Below are positions 22,406 through 32,821 of a DNA stretch of 64,000 nucleotides, piece by piece. A program made the position numbers and the translations under genes. This DNA is from Paraphysomonas bandaiensis (taxonomy: Eukaryota; Chrysophyceae): assembly GCA_965644295.1 (NCBI GenBank), contig CBFFRP010000041.1:124001-188000 (forward strand), in the 5' to 3' direction. The notes under the pieces are model-generated. The model ran no database searches. It saw only the letters and a list, made by a program, of their open reading frames with translations, and was not told the origin of the DNA. Within the stretch, counting starts at the first letter, position 1. Each line of letters starts with the position of its first letter.

Positions 22406-25400
22406 TCAAACTAGCCACCTAGGTCGCTTGTGGCTTGTTAATTGTGATTTAGGTGTCTCTGAGGTTGTTGATCGCTTCCTGTTGTTGCTGGATGGGATGT
22501 CGAACCCAGCTCCCCCCATCAATGTAGTTCGCAATTGAAGAAAATTAGTTGCTCCTAGTGGTTTCGTGAGAAGATCGGCTAACATTGACGTGGTGGGAAT
22601 ATGGTCAACAGTCAATTGGTTTTCGGCAATATTTTCTCGAATGAAATGATACCGTATCGCAATATGTTTCGTACGACGATGATGAGTAGGATTGTAACAT
22701 AATTGGACTGCCCCTTTATTATCGCACCAAATAGTTGTTGAGAATGGAAGTTTGAAACCAATTTCTGATAATAAAGAGCGTAGCCATAATGCTTCCTGAG
22801 CTGCTGACGATAGAGCCATATACTCAGCTTCAGTAGATGACAATGCCACAGTTGTCTGTAATCGAGATTGCCATGATATAAGACAATTACCTATGAAGAA
22901 TGTAAAAGCTGTAGTGGACCGTCGAGTGAGGTGACACCGTGCCCAATCGCTATCGCAGTATCCTGACAATGTTATGTGGGATCCAGAATATATCAATCCT
23001 TGCTTAGCAGTGCCTTTGAGATACCTAAGAACATGTAACGCAGCATTACAGGTAGTTAGATTAGGCATATCAGAAAATCTGGCAAGAGTATTGACTGCAT
23101 AAGCGATATCCGGTCGAGTGCATACAGCTAGATACATCAGGGAACCTATGAGTTCCTTGTAGGGGAAATTCTGAACATAACTTTGATTTGACTCTGAAAG
23201 ATGATTGTATTCATGTAAATCATAGTTGAAAGACAGTAACATAGGTGTTGACATGGGTTTACTGTCGGACATGTTGAATTTGTCCAGTAGTTTTCTGACA
23301 TACTGCTCCTGACTGAGAGTTGTGATATTTTTGTCAAAATCTTGATGAATGGAGATGCCCAAGTAATAATCTAGGAGTCCGAGATCCGTAATTTCGAACT
23401 TTTTGGATAAATGGTCTTTGAATTGTTGGATATCAGTGTCGGATGTAGATGCTATAATAATATCGTCCACATACATGGCTATTAGCATAATCCTGCCATT
23501 AATCTGCTTTTTGAATATACACGGGTCAGATATTAGTCTGGTGAAACCCATATCTAGCATAAAATTTGTACAGCACTTATACCAGTTAAGACCTGCTTGC
23601 TTTAGACCATAGATGCTTTTCATCAGTTTGAGGACTTTTCCGTCAGGGACGTCCATGCCAGGAGGGGGATGCATGTATATGTCCTCTTCGAGGTCAGCAT
23701 TGATGTACGCAGTTGTGAAATCGATTTGGTGCAATTTGAGTTTCATAATAGTCGAAAGGGCAATAATTGTACGTAGTGATGTAGCCTTCGCGACGGGGCT
23801 GTATGTATCATTGTAATCGATGCCTTGGATTTGAGTAAAACCCTGTGCGACTAGTCGAGCCTTGAATTTGATATCATTCTGTTTTCTTTTTATTTTGAAT
23901 ATGAGTTTCCCCTTTATGGCTCTTGCTCCAGGTGGTAACGCAGTGTATCTCCAGCACCCTTTCCTCTGAAGAGTGGATATTTCTCTATTGATAGCATCGA
24001 TCCACTGCTGTTTATATTTACCTGAAATAGCATCTTGAACACTCTTTGGTGTATCGGTTAGCTCGTCAATGTCATCGCAATTACTGATAGCATGCATAAC
24101 AATATCAATATTGTTTGTATGTAATTTTGATATACATTGTGTGTCATGTGCCATATGATTTACTACATGTTTGGCATTTACATCACATGTATATACACCA
24201 TCACCAAGTTTATGTATATTTACAATTACCCGTTTCCTGGCCATTCTCTTGCTTCGGAGAACACTCTTTTTACCAGCTAAAAATTGCTGTTTTGCTGTAG
24301 CACGGACCTTACTTGGCCCTTCAGGTGTATCCTGATTTTCCCAATCTCCCGATGAATCAGCAGGCTTGTTGCAGCGTTTGGCCACACGCTGACGCACACG
24401 ATCCACTTGACCGTGTGGTGCCGGATTCGGCACTAGATTCCCATTGAATTTTTTCGGAGGGCGAGTCTTCGCTATCTTTGCATCGGAGTGGGTAGGTTCA
24501 CACCGATGGCTGCTGATTCTCTCCTGCGCGGCATCATGATGTCTTAGATTCACGCCACTCCCCCTGGAAGTAGCGTCTGGCGCTGGAGATCCATTAACTG
24601 TATCGGGGTCTCGATCTGATTTGCTGGATTTATGTATTGGATTTTTCGATCGAGAAGTATTACATTTGAGACCAACTGCTTTGAGTTCAATGTAGTCTTC
24701 AGTATACTTTTCGACGTCTGCAGCATGAATGGGGTCTTCGAGCTGGATGAGTCGTGTCTTGTCACCGCTGTCGTCCACTAGACCACGATACGCTGCGATT
24801 AATCCTTTTCTGAGCTTTATTTGAGTCGTTACATATGTTAATCCATCGTCTGGATCTACATGAGCTAGACCTATGAGATATTTGAAACTTTCTACTGTCC
24901 TGGAGGTCTCATTCTCTCTGAAGATCTCATTTATCTCCTTAAAATATCTCTTATCCGCTGGTGGAACGCATTCGTTGAAAAATACATGTCCTGATATAAC
25001 AAAGTCTCTTAATGCGGGAACGAAGACTATATATCCAGGACCATCCTCTCGATAGCCCATAAAATACCCAGGCCAGCTATGTCTGTCCCAATTGTTCTTT
25101 CGGAGACTGGAATCGATATTCACAAAGCATTTACATCCCCATATTCTGGCATAACTCAAGTCTGGTATTTCGTTTTCGATGAATTGGAGTGGGGACATAA
25201 ATCCTTTAGCTGTTTGACACGGTAACCTGTTCTTGATGTGTATTGTCGCCCTTGAGGCTTGTTCCCAGAAATTCGGTGGGAGTCCAGAGTCGATAAGGCT
25301 GCTGAGTGCTCGTTCTTTAGTTGTCCGCCATGATCGCTCTTGGAATGGGTTATCCTCAGGGGTATACGGGGAGTTGAAAGTCCATGTAGCCCCTATTGAT

Positions 25401-25417
25401 TGAAGATACTCTAGAAC
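22406..25417 (-). CDS. Copia ORF2: integrase C-terminal part, reverse transcriptase, RNase H
   Basis: The frame is open from the frame-change site at 25417 to the stop at 22406-22408 (1003 residues). It begins with the integrase segment SPYTPEDNPFQERSW, whose Glu (codon 25337-25339) is the third residue of the DDE triad. A chromodomain-free linker rich in charged residues follows. The reverse transcriptase then shows ARLVAQGFTQIQGIDY, IYGLKQAGLNW and the catalytic YVDD (in MYVDDIIIAST). RNase H includes the blocks STEAEYMALSSAAQEA and WCDNKGAVQL, and TKHIAIRYHFIRE near the end. There is no ATG near its beginning; the first one, at 25196-25198, would drop the catalytic Glu. Expression therefore most likely depends on a frameshift from ORF1. 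Confidence 0.92.
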   Translation of the reverse strand, partial: VLEYLQSIGATWTFNSPYTPEDNPFQERSWRTTKERALSSLIDSGLPPNFWEQASRATIHIKNRLPCQTAKGFMSPLQFIENEIPDLSYARIWGCKCFVNIDSSLRKNNWDRHSWPGYFMGYREDGPGYIVFVPALRDFVISGHVFFNECVPPADKRYFKEINEIFRENETSRTVESFKYLIGLAHVDPDDGLTYVTTQIKLRKGLIAAYRGLVDDSGDKTRLIQLEDPIHAADVEKYTEDYIELKAVGLKCNTSRSKNPIHKSSKSDRDPDTVNGSPAPDATSRGSGVNLRHHDAAQERISSHRCEPTHSDAKIAKTRPPKKFNGNLVPNPAPHGQVDRVRQRVAKRCNKPADSSGDWENQDTPEGPSKVRATAKQQFLAGKKSVLRSKRMARKRVIVNIHKLGDGVYTCDVNAKHVVNHMAHDTQCISKLHTNNIDIVMHAISNCDDIDELTDTPKSVQDAISGKYKQQWIDAINREISTLQRKGCWRYTALPPGARAIKGKLIFKIKRKQNDIKFKARLVAQGFTQIQGIDYNDTYSPVAKATSLRTIIALSTIMKLKLHQIDFTTAYINADLEEDIYMHPPPGMDVPDGKVLKLMKSIYGLKQAGLNWYKCCTNFMLDMGFTRLISDPCIFKKQINGRIMLIAMYVDDIIIASTSDTDIQQFKDHLSKKFEITDLGLLDYYLGISIHQDFDKNITTLSQEQYVRKLLDKFNMSDSKPMSTPMLLSFNYDLHEYNHLSESNQSYVQNFPYKELIGSLMYLAVCTRPDIAYAVNTLARFSDMPNLTTCNAALHVLRYLKGTAKQGLIYSGSHITLSGYCDSDWARCHLTRRSTTAFTFFIGNCLISWQSRLQTTVALSSTEAEYMALSSAAQEALWLRSLLSEIGFKLPFSTTIWCDNKGAVQLCYNPTHHRRTKHIAIRYHFIRENIAENQLTVDHIPTTSMLADLLTKPLGATNFLQLRTTLMGGAGFDIPSSNNRKRSTTSETPKSQLTSHKRPRWLV

Positions 25418-27399
25418 TTTTTTGATACCAGTTCCTTCCCGCCATCCGCATGATAATGTTGTAGGCGTTTGCCTTTACTATGTAGATACATAACAACTTT
25501 CTGGATGGATTGGATGACAAAATCTTCATCTCTCGTTGGTCCGTAGGAGTCCCATTGGTGTCTGGAAGCTACATCAGTCATCCCGAGTATGTAACGGTTG
25601 CCAGTAATGATTGCCTCTGGTGCATGAGGTCCAGAAAAATCGGCTACTACTAGCTCCCCCAGCTCATTTGCTCTTCTTACACGCTTGAGCAGCATTTGTC
25701 TGATAGCGTGTCTATGTTTTCGGCGATGAGATTTACCACTAGCACAACCATCACATAGGCCACCCGATAAAGAAGTAGCATTCATCTCCGACTTCGTTAA
25801 CTTAATACCCGTTACTAATTTTGACTGTACAGCTTTCTGTATGAGTCCAATTGAAGAATGTGCCAATCTCTTATGTGCTAGAGTTGCGAGTGGGCCTGAA
25901 GCAGTTGAAGCAAGGTGGGATACGTCAATAGGAGTACCGAGGTCTGTTAACGGAATTTCATATAGGCCTCCAACTCTCTTACCCTTTGATAGCAGTATTT
26001 CATCTTTATATATCTCAACTGATTGGTTTCCGAACAAGATTTTATACCCTAGGTCATCTAATTGGCTGATGGACACGAGTGTCCTTGAAGCATGATCCAC
26101 GTGCTTGCACTTGGGGATAATACCAAGTCTTCCATGTCCTGAAGAGGTCATAGTTGATCCTGACTTAGCTGTTTGAATGTCGGTGAGGCATTCCTCATAA
26201 TTGGTGATGTATCCGGCTTCAGGTGTGATGGAGACTGTGCAGCCAGAATCAAGGGTTCCCATTCCGGCTTCTTGATCAAAAACGAAGTTTGTTTCGTCGT
26301 TTGTTGGATATCCGACTCCTCCGAAGTCTCGTCCTTTCTGTTGTAGTGGACCACTGTCTTCATAATCTGCAAACTGGTCGGATTCGTCGTTTTCAGTGCT
26401 CTGGTGGGTCTGGAATCTAACCTTTTTGAATTTCCTACTGGTTGATTTGTTTCCAGAGGAACTCTTCATTTGTTGGATCCTTTCCCATGAGTGTTTGCAT
26501 TCTGAAGCGATGTGTCCTTTTCCATCGCATCGGAAACACGTAATGTCCTTGTCAGCTCTCTTGTCATGTTTCGGTTTATTGGAACGGTTTCTGAAAGATG
26601 TCCCCTTTTTGCGTTTAGAATTCACTTTATTTCGGGAAAATGGGGGTTTTGAGGCTGCAAGCTGAATACTGTCGGTTTTTGATTCTTCGTTGCTTGACAA
26701 GAGCATTCCGACAGACGAGCTTCCTAATCCGCGTAGTCTGCGTATGAGTGTTTTGTAGTCATCGATAGGGTGCATCTGCAGGTTGATCGCCAGTTCACGA
26801 TACGTCATATTTTCTTTGGATACCAGGCCTTGTCGAATGCGTGATATGAGATCTTGGTCACTTATCCGATGACCATAATTAATCAGCTTGTTTCGGAGCT
26901 TTTCGACAGCGTCAAGAAAGTTGATTATCGACTGACCTTTTTTGATTTTTATGCTCTGAAACTGGCCAATCAGATCAGTGATGACGTCGTTAGTCGTTTT
27001 TTCTTTGAAGTGGTTGAGCAAGTCCGTCCAGGCGGTTTTACCGTCTCCATCGGGGACGTTCTCCAAAATCCCTTCAGCCTCTTCATTCTGACCAATGATA
27101 GAGCTTGCAATGACTGACCATAGGTAGTTATTACCTTCATCATAATATCGTTTCGCATCCTGATACTGTTCGAGTCGATACTGGTAGTCCTCGTCATCTG
27201 AGTTTTCTCCTGCTTCAGGCTCAATTGGGTGATCGTTCTGTAGAGTATAAACGATCTTAGGCTTGCGATAGAACCATGCACGGCACTTCTTCTGCCACCT
27301 GGAGAAGTTCTTCGCATCGAATTTTGGCATTGAGTCCTTTCGCTTGTCGGTTGTCGAATCCGAGTCGGTTGAGTCGTAACTTGTAACTTTAACTGACAT
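25411..27399 (-). CDS. Copia ORF1: Gag, protease and integrase N-terminal part
   Basis: 662 codons start at the ATG at 27397-27399, which touches the primer-binding site. The Gag part includes a UBN2-like segment near residues 70-220 and the zinc knuckle CFRCDGKGHIASECKH (CCHC). The aspartic protease motif is LDSGCTVSIT. The GAG-pre-integrase zinc finger follows, with HKRLAHSSIG and CDGCASGKSH. The integrase core supplies the first two catalytic Asp in VADFSGP and HADGGKE. The frame ends at a TAG (25411-25413) just after VSKKF, in the middle of the integrase domain. The last codons contain the slippery heptamer A AAA AAG in the right phase for a -1 shift into ORF2. Confidence 0.93.
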   Translation of the reverse strand: MSVKVTSYDSTDSDSTTDKRKDSMPKFDAKNFSRWQKKCRAWFYRKPKIVYTLQNDHPIEPEAGENSDDEDYQYRLEQYQDAKRYYDEGNNYLWSVIASSIIGQNEEAEGILENVPDGDGKTAWTDLLNHFKEKTTNDVITDLIGQFQSIKIKKGQSIINFLDAVEKLRNKLINYGHRISDQDLISRIRQGLVSKENMTYRELAINLQMHPIDDYKTLIRRLRGLGSSSVGMLLSSNEESKTDSIQLAASKPPFSRNKVNSKRKKGTSFRNRSNKPKHDKRADKDITCFRCDGKGHIASECKHSWERIQQMKSSSGNKSTSRKFKKVRFQTHQSTENDESDQFADYEDSGPLQQKGRDFGGVGYPTNDETNFVFDQEAGMGTLDSGCTVSITPEAGYITNYEECLTDIQTAKSGSTMTSSGHGRLGIIPKCKHVDHASRTLVSISQLDDLGYKILFGNQSVEIYKDEILLSKGKRVGGLYEIPLTDLGTPIDVSHLASTASGPLATLAHKRLAHSSIGLIQKAVQSKLVTGIKLTKSEMNATSLSGGLCDGCASGKSHRRKHRHAIRQMLLKRVRRANELGELVVADFSGPHAPEAIITGNRYILGMTDVASRHQWDSYGPTRDEDFVIQSIQKVVMYLHSKGKRLQHYHADGGKELVSKKF
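25417..25423 (-). promoter_or_regulatory. Putative -1 ribosomal frameshift site
   Basis: On the element strand the sequence reads TC A AAA AAG TTC TAG in the ORF1 frame. A AAA AAG is a classical X XXY YYZ slippery heptamer. A -1 slip there continues as GTT CTA GAG and joins ORF2 to give VSKK-VLEYLQ, which fits the expected integrase sequence. No strong downstream stem could be recognised by eye. The alternative is a single-base deletion in the last copy. Confidence 0.6.
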
Positions 27400-27409
27400 C
27401 TCGCTACCA
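27400..27409 (-). promoter_or_regulatory. Primer-binding site of the copia element
   Basis: On the element strand TGGTAGCGAG directly follows the 5' LTR. Its first eight bases equal those of the Ty1 site that pairs with the 3' end of initiator tRNA-Met. The Gag start codon begins at the next base. Confidence 0.75.
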
Positions 27410-27673
27410 AATAAAGAATTGATCTTTATAATAGTAAAACAATGTTGTGATTATTAGAGTGTAAGTAATGAACACGATAGAGTGAAAATTATGAATAACA
27501 ATATAGAACGTACATCATGCACAACGGAATAGTTAGAAGTGTAACTGATAATGACGACGTTATGATGACGATCACGTATCTTCGACAGATACTCTCTCTA
27601 ATTCAGTTCATGGTATATTTCATTGAACATTATAACTCACAGATGCAATCATGTGTTAAGCTGAATCCTAATA
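27410..27673 (-). repeat. 5' LTR of the copia element
   Basis: 264 bases, apparently identical to the 3' LTR. Its first six bases on the element strand, TATTAG, supply the new last codon (TAT) and stop (TAG) of the host gene that it interrupts. Confidence 0.95.
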
Positions 27674-30624
27674 GCTAGTAGTGCCGTTTCCATTTTCCAC
27701 AGCTGTAGAGCTTGACGCTTTTCTGTCGTATAAAATTCCGTCTGATACACATTTAGTGGCGCGCAGCACATAAATCAGAAAAATAAAGCCGGAAAAACCT
27801 AACACAACGTTTGGTCCAGTTATTGCTTTGTTCCCAGAATATTTTACATCCGCCATAGGGATGACAGTGGTCTGCCATGCAAGCAGACAACCAACGGAGA
27901 GAGTAAATATAACAAGCTTCAAGTACTTAAGCTCCTTCATAAATTTAACTTTTGCAGCAATAGTTCCAAGTTCACCCAAACAAAGGATTGCAACAGTGGA
28001 GAGAATAACTGCAGACACTCCCAATGCAAATGTCAGAGTCATCATCAAAAAATAAAATTTATTAGAGAGGTCATAATCTGACGACGCGTCAGAGAATAGA
28101 ATCTCGTAACAGACATTACCGGCAATATAACCAGCCGTGGTATTCCCGGATAATATCTGGCTCTTCCACCGTTCTATCATTAACACATTCTCGTCCTTTT
28201 CCACACTACTGGATGTGGCATCATTTACGGGCTTTGCGGTGTTCTTGTCATACTTAATCTTCCAAAACGTTTGAATAACCCATGCGATAAAGGGAAGTAT
28301 AATTACCATGATACCAATCACTGAAAAAAATATAACTCCATCTACATCACGGTAATTAGAAATAGACTTCACATTCCCCAGCACGCTAAATCCGATGAGC
28401 AATGATACCACCACACCATACGCTGACAAGACCGTAAATATATAAAAGTAATAAGTGTGTTTCGTAAATGCCAATTTCGCAGCTTTAGTGCTGATTTTCG
28501 TCATTTGATAGTTATATCGATCAGCAAATACCATAACCCACATACTTATCATAAACGATATCGACATGGCGTGAAGGTATAGTACCTCGTACTTTCTGTC
28601 ATTGAAGTTAAAGAAATTCACAGCAAAATAAGCAAATCCGCCCAAAAATATTACTGCAAACGCAATCGAACTCAGCAACGCTGGGCGAGATATGCTAACT
28701 GATTCGTCGTCAACAGCAAAAGAGTTTCTACTGTTATGACTGGTCAAACCTCCAGAAACAATGCGTTTACGAATCCAGGATAAATACATGGTGCCTGAAA
28801 ATACAACAAACACTCCGCATGATGCATATATAAGTGGAACATAGCTTCTTCTAGAGTACTTTATGATCCCGAATAATGCAAATACAACGAACCAACCCAG
28901 TAGAGAAATATGGTAGTACCATACACAAGAGTGACACAGAAACCACTGCGACCTGATAAATCTCAGTCGTGCCCCAACACAAGTCATATAGTTGACCACT
29001 AATGTGAGTAGTGTATCTTGCACAGCCGATAAAAGTGCAAATGTGATAGTAAACATATTCGCAAATAGAAAAAGCCGCACAAGTTTATCGTCTTCATCGT
29101 TACCATCCAGTCGCAGGACATCTGTTTCGAGGGTGACTATGTTATAAAATAAATATCCTGCAGCGAAGGTAGACATTGAACCAGCAGTATTTATAGCTGA
29201 CATTTCCCTCTGGAGTTCCGTCTGGAGCTGCTGTTCTTTTACTTGTAAATCCCATGTATTTTTCTTTATATCCTCACCATCACTTTTTTTGTCCCGCATT
29301 GAAGCAGCCATGGCATCGAATTCCAGCAGCTGATTCCTCAAACGGTAACAACCTAAAACAAGCAGTAGAATAGCAACGCCTCCAACGATATAAGTAGTGC
29401 TGTGCATATCTTTGTAGTTGCACCCAAATGACACGAACGTATTGGCCACAAACATTGAAAAAAACGAGAATATGTAGCCTTGCATACAAAGTTGGATGAG
29501 TGGCATGAGCGTCACAGTGTAGGCCGTTTGTTTGGCTCGGTGCGTGTCTGGAATAAATACTTGGACAACACTTAATACTGACCCGGTAGTAAATGAAAGT
29601 GCACTAGCTAGAGATATGAACACCAGAAAAGTATCAGCACCTGAGTTTGACAGCGAGAACTCAACAGGATCCGGCATAAATCGCATGATACCTGTTGATC
29701 AATTATTACAAGCTAAAAGCACAACTGGGCACCCACCGTTTTGAGCCAACCCAGCAATAAAAATAGCTCGACCAGATACAACCGAGGCTTGTTTCATGAC
29801 GAAATCCTCCAGTAGTTCACCAGTTCGATTATTGTATGGACTTTCTTCAACTATCTTTTTTTCATCGACTAGCCACTCTTTGTCCCCACTACCGAAATTT
29901 GTTTGGAACCGGAACTGCTTCTTGATGATATCTACAACTCCCGACCAATACGCACCACAAGCAAAAACCATTGCCACAAAAGGAAACCACTTAAGGTCGT
30001 TACTAGGGTAATAACTGAAGCCTAGCAGCCCAATTCCAATGAAATATGTTGTCACAGTCCACACGTAAAATTGACTTGTCAGACGCTCGAATTGAATAGC
30101 TGCGTACGAACTAACAATGAGATACGAAATGCAATTACAGCTATATGCACAAAAAATAGCCCACAAACACCATTACTTCACTATATATGCGACGATCTTA
30201 CGCACCATCCATACAGAACTTATACTTCTCTTCTGGGGTTTTATGTCTCTGCAGGTAATACGAAAAGATACCAGCCGTACCTGTTACACAAATTACAACA
30301 AACTCTTCACACAATGTACATACCTGCACACATTAGAGAGAAAACAAACGCAATGGTATTGAACACAATGTAGGGTTTGCTTGCACAGCAGGAGTACTGA
30401 TAGCGTCCAATCTGCAGCACAGATACATTACAGTCCGCCTCTCAACATAGAAACAGATCACAACTCACTGAATAATATGAAAAACCACCAATAAAAGTGG
30501 CTCTACTTCCCAGTAACTGCACTGTGTTGAGCATGACTCCTGGCAGCCTCTCCTTTTCTTCAGCCGGTATATCGTCATGACTGTTAGAGGCACTCGTCTT
30601 CTTGTCCTCAATATCCTCTGACAT
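27668..30624 (-). CDS. Five-module polytopic membrane protein, truncated by the retrotransposon
   Basis: Five exons (30469-30624, 30324-30411, 30202-30280, 29737-30140, 27668-29691) give 916 residues, all junctions in phase, introns 57, 43, 60 and 45 bases. The start is the ATG at 30622-30624 (MSEDIEDKK). The protein consists of five tandem modules of about 160-190 residues, each with four hydrophobic helices. The first helix of each carries a small-residue signature: SRATFIGGFSYY, SGRAIFIAGLAQ, GSMSTFAAGYLFY, AVIFLGGFAYF and NTTAGYIAGNVCY. The second helix often reads like F-x-x-x-N-x-x-x-F. This 4-helix plan, with Ser/Gly-rich helix 1, recalls Orai/CRAC channel subunits, but homology is a hypothesis. 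The C-terminal tail was cut by the copia insertion: the last codon and stop now come from the LTR. Only a polar tail of about 31 residues is lost, so the product may still work. Confidence 0.8.
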
Positions 30625-31153
30625 AACTCGATACACTATACTGGTGATTCAGATATGGGATTGTATTTATTTATGAGTATGTTATGTATGTGTATGTGTG
30701 TGTATGTGTGTGTTGTATGTGTATGTGTGTGTGGGGGTGGATCTTAAAGTACGACCAGACGAAGTCAAACACGATCCACATCACGTACATATATCAGAGT
30801 GAGCGATATACTACTTCGTATACAAGAGTATATGTATGGGTTGCTGTACATACATATACATATACTGTATACTGCTGTACACTGTAACTGCAGATTTCTT
30901 GGGTTTTTGTATAAAAACTGGATTTTCCAATTTTCCGTAATACTCAACGGAATCTCTTGAAATTTGAATAGAATATTATCCAATAGAAAGCGAGAAACTC
31001 ATTAAGCGTCGATATAATTTGACAATGGCTGAGAGTTGTAGTGTGCAATGTATAGCACGTATGTATGTGCTGTTGGAGTCACTGTCAGTTAGCAGCAGTG
31101 CCTTAAGCAATACATACTTTACTATAGAGTTATATAGTAGAAGATCGTAAATC
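30625..31153. promoter_or_regulatory. Divergent promoter region with GT-rich repeat
   Basis: This region lies between the five-module gene and MFSD5. It contains a TATGTGTGTG-type simple repeat at about 30680-30738 and the word ATACTGTATACTGCTGTACA near 30861-30880, similar to words in other 5' flanks. Promoter role is inferred from position. Confidence 0.4.
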
Positions 31154-32779
31154 ATGATTGCCCTGTTGCTTGAAATTGAAGGAAATATTATTTCATCACT
31201 GGGATGGCCGGCATGGGCGCTAAGGACTGTAGAAGCTCTATGTGCAGTGATAGTACTGCTGACTGCAGTGCAATACACGATCAACTCCTTCATCTCGACA
31301 CAGTCTAAATCTATTGCTGACTTCAAGAAAACATCATCTGCTTTTCGCACATTTCAACTGCAATACCTGTCTGTATATTTCACTGTGATGCTTGCGGACT
31401 GGCTGCAAGGCACTAATATGTACACACTCTATGCCTCTTATGGAGTCAATATTGGGGCTCTCTTCTTAACAGGGTTTCTTTCTTCCGCTGTATTTGGTAC
31501 ATTTCTAGGAGTATATGTGGACACTTGGGGAAGAAGATTCGGATGTCTGATATTTTGTGTTTTGGAGGTATTCAGACCGGGCAGAAGCATGTGAACCGTA
31601 ATTACTGTTTTCAGATCATTATTAACCTCGTTGAACATATTCCATCCATGCCTTTACTGCTTATTGGAAGAATATTAGGAGGATTGTCGACCTCGCTATT
31701 GTTTTCTGCATTTGAGTCTTGGATGGTGTCTGAACATAGGTTTGTAGTATCTCACCTCAGTAATATCTGTCACATTTTCTCTCCTGAAAATCTAGAAAAC
31801 GAAAATTTCCTGAAGAGTGGCTGAGTGGAACGTTTGCAGTAGCATCTTGGGGAAATGGAATATCAGCAATTGTTGCTGGTTTTTTGGCACAATTGGCGGC
31901 AGGTATTTTACTTTCGCTAATACCAATTGGCATCATATCTAATATACTGCTGGTCTTATGTAGATGTTGGTGGGGACATTGGCCCCTTTCAGCTGGCTAT
32001 AGTGCTCACTGTTTTAGCCCTCTTTTTGATTCTTCTCTGGCCTGAGAACTACGGGGAGGGAGGTGACAACCGAGAGGATGCTGGTTTCAGTTCATTGGAA
32101 TCCATTGCTAGCTCCATGCAATCGGCGGGAAAAGTAATATACAAGAATCCTGCTATCTTTCTTCTTGGAACCAGTCAAGCATTTTTTGAGGGGGCAGTGT
32201 ATACCTTTGGTATGAATGAACTCGTTTTGTCTCTGATATATAATTATTTATGCAGTTTTCATGTGGGTACCGTCCATGCTGGAACTCACCAAAGGGGAGT
32301 CTCTTCCAACTGGTCTCGTTTTTTCAACTTTCATGCTAGCGATGACAGCAGGAGGAATGCTGTTCGGAATTTTATTACCTATTTTTCCTGGTGGGGCAGT
32401 GACTTTCTGTGCCACTGTCTTTGCCGCCTCGGCATGTAGTATGATGATTCCCATCTGTTGCTTTGAATTTTGGTACGTTTTTATTGCCTTTCTTGTCTTG
32501 GAAGCTATGCTAGGAATGTTTAACTCCTGCGGCGCCACTCTCCGAAGCATCTACTATCCAGAAGCACTTCAATCTTCGATTATGAGTATATTTCGTTTTC
32601 CGTTAAACTTACTTGTTGTCATTGGAACATTATTGACGAACAGAGCAGATAGTGTGGAGTCGTTGCAAATGGTATATTACGTTGTTGTTGGCATGCACTT
32701 TGTTGCATTTTGTTTGCAAATAGCCATTCCTTTTTTCCCTATACCACATACATCTGGCAACGCCAAGAAAACAGATTAG
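31154..32779 (+). CDS. MFSD5: MFSD5-like major facilitator (molybdate-anion transporter family)
   Basis: Five exons (31154-31567, 31615-31739, 31796-31902, 31964-32209, 32256-32779) give 471 residues, all in phase, introns 47, 56, 61 and 46 bases. Diagnostic blocks are FQLQYLSVYFTVMLADWLQG, the loop motif GVYVDTWGRRFG (MFS motif A), RILGGLSTSLLFSAFESWMV and PEEWLSGTFAVASWGNG; all are close to MFSD5/MOT2. About twelve hydrophobic helices are present. The family includes high-affinity molybdate transporters of algae and the animal MFSD5. Transport of molybdate here is inferred from the family. The second donor, GTTTGT, is weak, but the codon phase and the AEHR-KRKFPEEW-type junction support it. 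Confidence 0.88.
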
Positions 32780-32821
32780 AGTTAGAAGTAGTAGTGGTAT
32801 AAGTAATAACATAGTACTGAA

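Larger units (their letters stand above)
21943..27673 (-). mobile_element. Complete Ty1/copia LTR retrotransposon
   Basis: The element is 5731 bases, on the minus strand, with two LTRs of 264 bases that appear identical by eye. It is flanked by the 5-base target duplication GCTAG (21938-21942 and 27674-27678 on the plus strand). The gene order Gag, protease, integrase, reverse transcriptase, RNase H is that of Ty1/copia. The primer-binding site TGGTAGCGAG directly follows the 5' LTR and resembles the initiator-tRNA-Met site of Ty1. A purine-rich GAGGGGGCG precedes the 3' LTR. Identical LTRs and an intact duplication point to a very recent insertion. The coding region is split into two frames by a one-step frame change inside the integrase. 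Confidence 0.97.

Noticed and set aside
25198-25198. ORF2 of the copia element starting independently at its first ATG
   Set aside because: This would omit the integrase catalytic Glu and about 70 conserved residues that are open in the same frame upstream.
29699-30166. Three separate membrane protein genes between 27.7 and 30.6 kb
   Set aside because: Short introns with good ends join the frames in phase into one continuous modular protein.
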